Origin: Plazaster borealis
Lineage: Eukaryota; Echinodermata; Asteroidea; Forcipulatida; Labidiasteridae
Assembly (NCBI GenBank): GCA_021014325.1
Contig: CM037469.1
Span: 17,011,701-17,075,700, forward strand
Reading direction: 5' to 3'
Length of the DNA: 64,000 nt
Position numbers and translations under genes: made by a program. The notes under the pieces are model-generated. The model was not told where the DNA came from, did no database searches, and worked only from the letters and a program-made list of their open reading frames with translations. Below, piece by piece: positions 59,001 to 64,000 of the stretch (the first letter of the stretch is position 1; each line of letters begins with the position of its first letter).

Positions 59001-61824
59001 CCCACAATTACGCCACTGGGTCTGATCCTGGAGGGGCCCACTATTTGTACCAACAGTTTGCGACAACCTCTGGGGGTATATATATCAAACCGTACACGTC
59101 AACAACGAAATGTCCAACGCCTGCTTGTAGCCCAGTTGTCGATTCAATCAAGAAAGGTGTATCCATCACTTATGGTTCGTCACCCACAGCTCTGGTCCCC
59201 TCCACCCCTCCAAGAAACCGCCAAGGGTACTTCGGTGGCAGCAGTGCAACATCCTCAATGTTTCTGAGCCAGACACAGACTCCTCCCAAGATGCCACACA
59301 AGAGAGAAGTGGAACTCCTCTGTGGCAGCCTCCAGTGTAGAAGCCCGGGCATCGCAGCCGTACCTTGTGGTCCTGTCACACTCTTAGGCTACCAGCAGGC
59401 GGTAACACAACCACAGCAGCCTACTGTTGTACATGACGTTATCAGCAAATACCAAACCAGTACCAAGAATGAACCACCCCCTCTCCAGCCGATCACACCA
59501 ATCCACCTTCAAGATGTATCTGGCAAAAAGAACCTGTTGACTGTGCCACAACATAAATTGCTCGCCACAAAGATAATTAAGGTAAATATTTATCGTGCTG
59601 CTCATAACAAATATTTTATAATTCAACCTATGTGCATGCATTAAGTTTCCTGTTAGTACACACACATGAATTTTCGCCATCTTCAAGAAAGTGGAAATTA
59701 CAGGCTCTTGATTGCTAATAGAAGTCGTGGGTTCTCCCCAGATTTTTTCAAAATTATGGGGCATTCTGGACCTATATTCTGGAAGTTTGGCCGAAGCACG
59801 CTCAATTGAAACAAGGTCTTCGGAATGTTTTCTACGTGGTGTTTATCGTGGTTTAAAAGCCATACTGTGCAATCTGGAGCATTTCTTATGGTTTTCTCTT
59901 GATGTTTTTTGTGAAATTATATAAAAAAGGAGTTTGTTTTGCGTATTCGCTGAAATTTGCACGTATCAGCATACAAATCGTGCGTATCGGTCTGATCTGT
60001 TAGCTTGTGCATGGGGAGAACCCTGATAGTCACTCGCCTATGAACCTACCACCTATTGATCAAAGTGTAGAAATGAGTTTTCCTACTAGCCTAAACATGT
60101 GAAGTAAATACAATCGTGCACTTTAAGCAATGGGTTCCAATCTTCCAATATGCATTAGACCTGCACAGACCTCTCAGGCTTCAAATTAACCTATAATAAT
60201 AATAATAATAATAAGACTTGTAATGCGCACATATCCACCCTGCTGGGTGTTCAAGGCGCAAAGTGTTAGCCAGAGGGGTGTCTGGGTGTCTTTTGGACAC
60301 CCTGTTTTAAATTTGGACACCCTGTTTTATCTGTTTTACATGTAAATGTATGTAAGTGAACAACTTGGACCTCCAGTTTTAAAATTTTCAATAAATTTTG
60401 GACACCCTCTTACCAAATCCTGGCTTAAACCTTGCCTACATCAGATCCAATACAAATTTATATTTTCCTCCTACAAGTGCCTTTTCTGGGTAAAATTGCC
60501 ACGCCACTTCAAGCATGAAGTTCAAGGCCTTATAATAAATAATTGTGTTTTACTTGGTGCAGGCTGTTCCAATTCCGGGTGGTTCTCCAAAAGCAACGAC
60601 AGAATCCAAGCAGAAGCCGATCTCTTTCCAATTCTCTATAACGACAAACCAGAAACTCAACCTAGCCAAGGGACAGGTATGTGTTAGTAGACAACCATTG
60701 CCTAATTTCATAGCAGTTACTGGTCTGATACTTACTTGAGGCAACAGAGTCAATCACCTCCGTGCCCCTGATCATTGTCTTGGTGCCCCTTGAAACATTG
60801 AAGGGTATAGACCCCTTGCACAACACGCAGCGTACTCACATGTACCTATCCTGGGTGTCAAAATCATATACAAACATGCACAAAAGAGAGTCGACTCCCA
60901 AAATGACGCGCATTGCTCGGAGGTGCGTTCCATGCTGTGTCAGGAGTCTATAGAAATCAATAGACCCCCCTTGCATAACACGAAACGTTACAGGTACGCT
61001 GAGGTCACGCGCACGTTTTTACACACAGAACAGCTATCGTCCAACGATTTGCCTCCTTTTGAGAGTGTGACATCATATGCAAGGGGTCTATTATAGCTTT
61101 GCTATTTTAGCCCTAACCAATTCTGCTCAGCAAGATTTCCCTGTGCTTAGCAGATTTTTTTTCAGTCAGACAAATTACTCAGCACTGCTTAATAGTTGTA
61201 ATTTTCATTAAATTGTAATTAAGTAATGTCATTAAAGGGTCTCTGTATACGTTTGGTAATGACTCTGAAAATTAATGGCAGTAAAAACTTACTTGGTAAG
61301 AAGTACAGCAGCTTTGGATAGTATAATGCATTTTGAGAAACTTTTCACTTCGAAGTACTGCGGTTTGGAAAAAGGTATCACTTTTTATCCCCCAAAATTT
61401 GAATCTGAGAAGCATTACTGCAGTAATGTTTCTCAGATTGTGTATTCCAATTGCAGATTATTCTTCCTGCGTGTACATAACCGCTCAAGATTTTCAGCAA
61501 TATATCAAAAACGCTACCACCTTCTGAAATGAAATTTTCACAGGTTAGTTTTATGATATATATCTACAACTAAATAGGATTGAAACAAACAATGGGTTCC
61601 AACTACCAAACGTATACTGACCCTATAAAGTTGTAATTTTCAATAAGTATTTTGAGTGATGAAAAAGAGTAGAGCAGTTTTACTTTTGTTTTCACGTTTG
61701 CATACAGATGTTAACGACAACAACTGGTGAGCGCTACCTGATCAATGAAGTCACGTCATCTTCATATCAAGAGGATGGTGCAGCGCAGGATAAAAGTATG
61801 GATGGAGGTCAACAAGGGAAGTAA
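44010..61824 (+). CDS. RFX-family transcription factor (RFX4/6/8-like), whole gene
   Basis: Sixteen coding exons: 44010-44073, 45994-46114, 46446-46569, 47769-47978, 49286-49390, 50005-50082, 50565-50734, 52401-52501, 52906-52964, 54281-54428, 54969-55063, 55242-55356, 57286-57405, 58857-59581, 60563-60676, 61708-61824. They sum to 2466 nt, 821 residues, with all phases consistent. The RFX winged-helix domain is at about 58-139 ([19 protein letters not shown]), and binds X-box DNA. The extended B/C and dimerisation regions span about 160-500 ([46 protein letters not shown]). The region from 504 on is Ser/Thr/Pro-rich. There is no RFX1-3 type N-terminal activation region, which fits the RFX4/6/8 group. 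I cannot decide among these paralogues by eye. Confidence 0.94.
45482..45615. repeat. TAGACCACTTGCATATGAC element
   Basis: CAGCGCCCTCACTGAGGTCA and GGCGATGGCGGCCAATGCAA as at 31185; located in RFX-like intron 1. Confidence 0.75.
45637..45827. mobile_element. Hairpin MITE (GTCATGATCAAAG)
   Basis: GTCATGATCAAAGCAGGCCT and the inverse AGGCCTACTTTGATCATGAC, with CACCCAGTTACTG / CAGTAACTGGGTG inside, 190 bases. Confidence 0.9.
45994..46114 (+). CDS. RFX-like coding exon 2
   Basis: Encodes a Pro/Glu/Asn-rich linker then LQAILTLQ, with the tryptophan codon W62 split TG/G to the next exon. The acceptor is AATTAG and the donor CAGTG/GTAGGC. Confidence 0.88.
46446..46569 (+). CDS. RFX-like coding exon 3 (DNA-binding domain)
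   Basis: Encodes [29 protein letters not shown] and [10 protein letters not shown], the first half of the RFX winged helix. The acceptor is ATTCAG and the donor AAAG/GTTTGC. Confidence 0.95.
46590..46830 (-). mobile_element. tRNA-derived SINE (GGGATTCGAACC), minus
   Basis: Shares CACATCTAAAACTGA and the tRNA B box with the plus-oriented copy at 51346-51600. RFX-like intron 3. Confidence 0.65.
46853..47029. mobile_element. GTGTCCAAATTT-type hairpin element, copy 2
   Basis: GACAGGATTTGGTAAAAGGA at the left, ACACCCCTCTGGCTAACAC at the right; as at 8390. Confidence 0.75.
47769..47978 (+). CDS. RFX-like coding exon 4 (DNA-binding domain)
   Basis: [18 protein letters not shown] and [18 protein letters not shown] complete the DNA-binding domain, including the recognition wing. 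The final 35 codons are Ser/Arg-rich and unlike vertebrate relatives. The donor CATG/GTATAA is moderate, and an internal donor could shorten this tail. A MITE starts 31 bases downstream. Confidence 0.93.
48009..48183. mobile_element. GGGCCC hairpin MITE
   Basis: GGGCCCAATTTCAGCAGAAA and GCTGTATGAAATTGGGCCCT; starts 31 bases after RFX-like exon 4. Confidence 0.85.
48276..48722. repeat. GGGGCTCCAAGGTC repeat, copy 2
   Basis: GGGGCTCCAAGGTCAAATTA at the left and the inverse TTTGACCTTGGAGGCCCTC at the right. Confidence 0.8.
48755..48905 (+). mobile_element. tRNA-like SINE
   Basis: A-box-like TGGTCTAATGGTTAAGACAT and B-box-like GGGTTTGTACCCC, then a SINE body ending AACACCAAAATAAATC. Confidence 0.5.
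49286..49390 (+). CDS. RFX-like coding exon 5
   Basis: Encodes [20 protein letters not shown] and DLSFEQ. The LLPEFP motif is conserved across RFX4 and RFX6. The acceptor region has several AGs (49283, 49285, 49288), and phase 0 favours the second or third. Confidence 0.86.
49480..49674. mobile_element. GGGCCC hairpin MITE
   Basis: Full-length: GGGCCCAATTTCATAGAGCT ... AGTTCTATGAAATTGGGCCC, 90 bases past RFX-like exon 5. Confidence 0.9.
50005..50082 (+). CDS. RFX-like coding exon 6
   Basis: Encodes [20 protein letters not shown] and RGKLEE, equivalent to the RFX4 MYRTHCQRILDTVI segment. The acceptor is CTGCAG and the donor GAG/GTAAGT, phase 0. Confidence 0.93.
50185..50530. repeat. GGGGCTCCAAGGTC-type repeat, copy 3 (partial)
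   Basis: Shares AATAGATAGAGTCCTCATGT, TACAAGTCTCTAACCTC and GACGTCATTGGAT with the other copies. Confidence 0.65.
50565..50734 (+). CDS. RFX-like coding exon 7
   Basis: Encodes [20 protein letters not shown] and [19 protein letters not shown]. The donor AAG/GTAAGA lies only 27 bases before the 63-bp tandem array. Confidence 0.93.
50761..51264 (+). repeat. 63-bp tandem array, eight copies, each with a tRNA B box
   Basis: Units start at 50761, 50824, 50887, 50950, 51013, 51076, 51139 and 51202 (exact 63-base period). Each opens with GTGGGTTCGAATCCCAGCCT, which contains the consensus Pol III B box GGTTCGAATCC. Divergence is only a few substitutions per copy. Frames of 168-202 residues on both strands are by-products of a period divisible by three. 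A ninth, slightly shorter unit sits at 51617-51686. Confidence 0.97.
51346..51601 (+). mobile_element. tRNA-derived SINE between array copies
   Basis: A box GGTTGGTGTAGTGGTA, B box GGTTCGAATCCCACC, then TTTTCCTCCCACATCTAAAA and an AATAAATGAAATG tail. Confidence 0.75.
51602..51840. repeat. Second copy of array flanks with one 63-bp-type unit
   Basis: GAACATTTTACAGAATGTGG (51602) repeats GAACATTTTATAGAATGAGT (50744). It is followed by one unit and by the CACAAAGAGCTAAGTTTGAT segment also present at 51280. Confidence 0.85.
52401..52501 (+). CDS. RFX-like coding exon 8
   Basis: Encodes [33 protein letters not shown]. The acceptor is CGTTCAG and the donor GAAG/GTGAGA, phase 1. Confidence 0.9.
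52560..52842. repeat. GGGGCTCCAAGGTC-type repeat, copy 4 (partial)
   Basis: Shares TGTACAAAAATGTACAGACC, CATTTTAATGTGAGGTTAGA and TATCTATTGTAAAATGAG with the other copies. Confidence 0.65.
52906..52964 (+). CDS. RFX-like coding exon 9
   Basis: A short exon encoding [20 protein letters not shown], close to RFX4 RRFSQILRRQTSLNHLCQ. The acceptor is TTTCAG and the donor CAG/GTGAGG. Confidence 0.93.
52975..53116. mobile_element. GGCCGTGTCCGAATTGG hairpin MITE, copy 1
   Basis: GGTGGCTACAGCTGTGGCTA and the inverse-type TAGCCGTAGCTGTAGCCACC bound 140 bases. A relative is at 55412-55546. Confidence 0.85.
53936..54245 (+). mobile_element. tRNA-headed SINE, complete
   Basis: A box TGTGGCCAAGCGGTCAAGTG at the 5' end, body with CTCAAGCTCTGGTGTTTCTG, and a tail AAGCGCTTTGGGACGCCC then TTATTCTTATTATC. 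This is the best full copy of the family seen at 2140, 4910 and 14395. Confidence 0.78.
54281..54428 (+). CDS. RFX-like coding exon 10
   Basis: Encodes [20 protein letters not shown] and a less conserved Ser/Thr stretch. The donor AAAT/GTACGT leaves phase 1, matching the next exon to give [10 protein letters not shown]. Confidence 0.88.
54520..54640 (-). mobile_element. SINE with tRNA-like head, minus
   Basis: TAGCTCAGTTGGTAGAGCC and GGTTCAAATCC on the minus strand, then TTTCTTTGTTCAACCC. RFX-like intron 10. Confidence 0.7.
54969..55063 (+). CDS. RFX-like coding exon 11
   Basis: Encodes [20 protein letters not shown] and [11 protein letters not shown], matching the RFX4 LLEEQSPIESYIEWLDT segment. 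The acceptor is GCGCAG and the donor ATG/GTATGT. Confidence 0.91.
55242..55356 (+). CDS. RFX-like coding exon 12
   Basis: Encodes [20 protein letters not shown] and QTLRSATSF, the conserved helix before the dimerisation core. The acceptor is TCGTAG and the donor TTTG/GTATGT. Confidence 0.93.
55412..55546. mobile_element. GGCCGTGTCCAAATGA hairpin MITE, copy 2
   Basis: GGCTGCATCCGAATCAAGTG left and TTTGGACACGGCCT right, GGCTGCGGCTATGG inside. Confidence 0.7.
57286..57405 (+). CDS. RFX-like coding exon 13 (dimerisation core)
   Basis: Encodes [19 protein letters not shown], almost superimposable on RFX4 GSFHLIHLMFDDYVLYLLE, then a charged helix. The acceptor is ATTAG and the donor GATG/GTAAGC. 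Confidence 0.94.
57589..57782. mobile_element. GGGCCC hairpin MITE
   Basis: GGGCCCAATTTCATAGAGCT ... AGCTCTATGAAATTGGGCCC, full length, RFX-like intron 13. Confidence 0.92.
58857..59581 (+). CDS. RFX-like coding exon 14 (large C-terminal exon)
   Basis: Residues about 504-745. Rich in Ser, Thr, Pro and Gln with no recognised fold; probably a regulatory tail. The acceptor is TTTACAG and the donor AAG/GTAAAT. Only the 5' joint and frame tie it to the gene, but the phase fits. Confidence 0.87.
60190..60424. mobile_element. LINE 3' end joined to GTGTCCAAATTT-type element copy 3
   Basis: 60195-60260 repeats the ATT tail and AAGACTTGTAATGCGCACAT of the 36986 LINE. 60256-60424 is the inverted GTGTCC element (GTGTTAGCCAGAGGGGTGT ... 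CTTACCAAATCCTGGC). Confidence 0.75.
60563..60676 (+). CDS. RFX-like coding exon 15
   Basis: Thirty-eight codons, [20 protein letters not shown] and [18 protein letters not shown], phase 0 at both ends. The acceptor is GGTGCAG and the donor ACAG/GTATGT. Confidence 0.8.
60811..61094. repeat. TATAGACCCCTTGCAC element, long copy
   Basis: TATAGACCCCTTGCACAACA at the left and the inverse ATGCAAGGGGTCTATTA at the right; a second internal start at 60959. Confidence 0.7.
61236..61624. mobile_element. TTAA-type element, GTATACG subfamily, full copy
   Basis: AGGGTCTCTGTATACGTTTG after TTAA (61232-61235); right end AAACGTATACTGACCCT with a mutated flank. It lies 83 bases before RFX-like exon 16. Confidence 0.78.
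61708..61824 (+). CDS. RFX-like coding exon 16, C terminus
   Basis: The acceptor is ATACAG. Encodes [20 protein letters not shown] ... GGQQGK with TAA at 61822-61824. The 3' UTR follows, with AATAAA candidates at 62800 and 62970. Confidence 0.82.
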   Translation: MLTTTTGERYLINEVTSSSYQEDGAAQDKSMDGGQQGK

Positions 61825-62980
61825 AAAGAAATAATCAGGGTTTGGATTTTGTGATTACTATCCAATCCGACATAAAGTTTTGTACTGGATGCAAACGTGG
61901 AGGTGAAATTAATCGATGGAAAAAGATGATTTGAGCGGTTCTACAAAAACACAACACTCAACTGTGGGAATTAGTCTCCAAGAATTTCTCGTCTAATCCG
62001 ATATAAAGTTTTGTATTGGATTCAAACGTGGAGGTGAAATGAATCGATGGAAAAAGTGGATTAGAGAGGTTCTACAAAAACACAACACTCAACCTGTGAG
62101 AATCTCTCTCCAAGAATTTCTGGTCCAATCCGATATAAAGTTTTGTATTGGATGCATACATGGAGGGGGAAATTAATCGATGGAAAAAGAGGATTCGAGC
62201 GGTTCGACAAAAACACAACACTCAACCTGTGAGAATTAGTCTCCATGTGACTCCATGTGAAGAGGAGAATCGCCATGACCTTTTGGAAATTTAAAAAATA
62301 ATGTTCTTGCTTCACAGCTATAAGTTAGAACGGCAAATGCTGTAATGTGCTCGATGTTTTGAACAGATGCGTAGAGCAAGGCTTCTTGTCCCTCGGACAT
62401 TTCTTGTAATACTTTTCAAGGAGCGGATGGAATACTTTTCGCTTCCAACTTCCGTTGATTAAAGGAATTGCCTACATTAGATTTCTGAACAAAGGATTTC
62501 TGAAAACAGTGAACTGGTTATCAAACTAACTATTATGTAAATTTGTTGGTGAAGTTCATTTATTTTATAAAAAGTTCCGTTGTTGTTCTGCTTTACGTTG
62601 TTTGTTACATTTTAAAGTTTTAAACTTAAAAAAAATACTACTTTCTCATTAGTTCCTCTTTTTACAATTAATTTTTTTCGGGAAAGAACTTCATGGTTTG
62701 AAATTTAGTATTTTTTTTTCTTCTGAGGCATAGACTTGTTGACAAAGTTCCTGAAGGAGAAGTCGTAATTAAATATTATAGAAAGATGTCATTTTGTAAA
62801 ATAAATGAAACAATGAATCAAAGTGATTGTTTACTAATTGCTTCGATTCTTAGCTGTAATTCTCATATGGACCGTAATTCATCAAAAGTAAACCCAATTT
62901 ATTTTAACTTTTCACAAAGTTTGTCATCTATTTATTGAGTTCTTCATTGTTGATGTTGATGTTTTGTCAAATAAAGACAA
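61825..62980 (+). other. 3' UTR of the RFX-like gene with three 131-bp tandem repeats
   Basis: Three diverged copies begin at 61862, 61993 and 62125, each starting with a CCAATCCGATATAAAG-like motif and ending near CAACACTCAACCTGTG. Past them the sequence is AT-rich. AATAAA occurs at 62800-62805 and 62970-62975. Confidence 0.6.
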
Positions 62981-63854
62981 ATTACAAAATAGCTCACATT
63001 CTCATGTCTTTTAAAATTCTTAAGTTTATGGCTACTCTAAATTAAATATACTACAACAATAAAGGCAAATGCGGTGAAAAGATTCACTATCATCACATAA
63101 TAAGGCTGGCAAAACATGCCATCAGAAACCAACCCAACAGATTTGGGAAACTTTCTCTGAATGTAAGTAAATCACTTTTGAATTTCTAACACTAACAAAT
63201 AATGGCAACATTTATTACACTGGCCCTTTTCGAAAGCACAGCTTGGGCTTGGGCTCTAAATGGGCTCCGTCGGTTATGAACAGGCGGACGAAGCCGAAGC
63301 CAGAGCGGTGGTTTAGAAAGGGGCCTTCCTTCTGAAGAGGATGATTAAATTTCACTAAAAAGTCTTTTTGGTTTTAATCGGTACAGGTGTTTAACCATTG
63401 ATGTTTCAAAGATAAACAGAGTGTACTACCCTGAAGCAGACTCGTTATTAAAAAGAAGACGTCTTGGAAATAATAATTTTGGACATATACGGTAGAGAAG
63501 GTAAGGACAAGGCATTGTACTTATTCAGGGGAGGGCGTCCTGAACAATCCCTTTACTTTCTTGATGAACAACTTTATACATGCCTTTAAGCAGCAATGCT
63601 TTTGTAGTAAGGTTTGTGTATTAGGTTTGTGGTAGCACTATCTCTCTTGAGAACTTGAGAACTTGAGAAGAGCCTATTGTCTTACTCAATGGTTTGCCCA
63701 CAGCACACTGATCAAACCATCTTCTAGAGAAGCGCTGTGAACGTCAGGTTAGGGCATCCTGAAAAATAACTCCCTGCACTTAAGGAATATTGGAAGACTA
63801 CCAGAGGACACCGGTCAACACATCAAGTAAATCGACCGACTCTTCTCTCAGCCA
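62981..63854. other. Intergenic region past the RFX-like gene
   Basis: AT-rich with one diverged GGCCCTTTTCGAAA element (63222-63332). A short direct repeat, GAGAACTT, occurs at about 63650. No gene recognised. Confidence 0.6.
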
Positions 63855-64000
63855 GGGCCCAATTTCATAAAGCTGTTTAGCAGAAAATTCTGCGCAGCAA
63901 ATTTCTTTGCTAAGCAAGAAATGATTGGGGTACCAGTCACAGCAATGGTAACTGTATGGTATTTTGGCTGGAAACCGATTTTTCTTAAGCAACAGTTTTC
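63855..64000. mobile_element. GGGCCC hairpin MITE, cut by right edge
   Basis: GGGCCCAATTTCATAAAGCT followed by AGCAAGAAATGATTGGGGTA, TATTTTGGCTGG; the right half lies outside the window. Confidence 0.8.

Overview
This is animal nuclear DNA: spliced genes with consensus GT/AG introns sit among very dense short interspersed repeats, and nothing bacterial or organellar is present. The repeats include GGGCCCAATTTCATAGAGCTG-type hairpin elements, TTAA-flanked elements ending in CGTACACGTTTGGTAAT, tRNA-headed SINEs and CR1/L2-like LINE remnants. Together with a GPI-type ADP-ribosyl cyclase of the kind expanded in sea urchins, they suggest an echinoderm, most likely a sea star. That identification rests on family knowledge and recall of repeat style, not on a search.

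Four protein-coding genes can be assembled exon by exon with matching splice phases. (1) A minus-strand glutamate-rich protein 6 (ERICH6/FAM194) homologue has 12 coding exons from 19484 down to 1325 (2415 nt, 804 residues), with a likely noncoding first exon and promoter near 21440-21577. (2) A plus-strand BTB-BACK-Kelch protein has two coding exons, 25619-27304 and 27722-28624 (862 residues), and carries two BTB domains in tandem. (3) A plus-strand CD38/BST1-type ADP-ribosyl cyclase has seven coding exons between 34983 and 39555 (330 residues), with all four expected active-site residues, a signal peptide and a GPI-like tail. (4) A plus-strand RFX transcription factor of the RFX4/6/8 type has 16 coding exons between 44010 and 61824 (821 residues). 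A fifth, weak candidate is a 103-residue two-exon minus-strand frame at 22106-22534.

Layout: 1-19.5 kb is the ERICH6-like gene, whose introns hold two minisatellites and an A-rich tandem tract. The 19.5-21.6 kb stretch is its 5' intron and promoter, interrupted by a large near-perfect inverted-repeat transposon. The 21.6-25.4 kb stretch is intergenic with a diverged tandem repeat. The 25.4-28.6 kb stretch is the Kelch gene. The 28.6-34.3 kb stretch is intergenic and rich in hairpin elements. The 34.3-39.6 kb stretch is the cyclase gene, with a LINE in one intron. The 39.6-43.6 kb stretch is intergenic with nested and tandem MITEs. The 43.6-62.9 kb stretch is the RFX gene, one intron of which holds an eight-copy 63-bp array with a tRNA B-box motif in every unit. 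The 63-64 kb stretch is intergenic repeat sequence.

The genes do not form an operon or an obvious pathway. They are an ordinary mix of neighbours: a structural or testis-type protein, a putative ubiquitin-ligase adaptor, a Ca2+-messenger enzyme and a transcription factor. I found no wholly new biological system. The strongest unusual items are the tandem-BTB Kelch architecture, the B-box array, the foldback element with an 11-bp flanking repeat, and a 241-bp element with a 9-bp duplication just past the Kelch gene.
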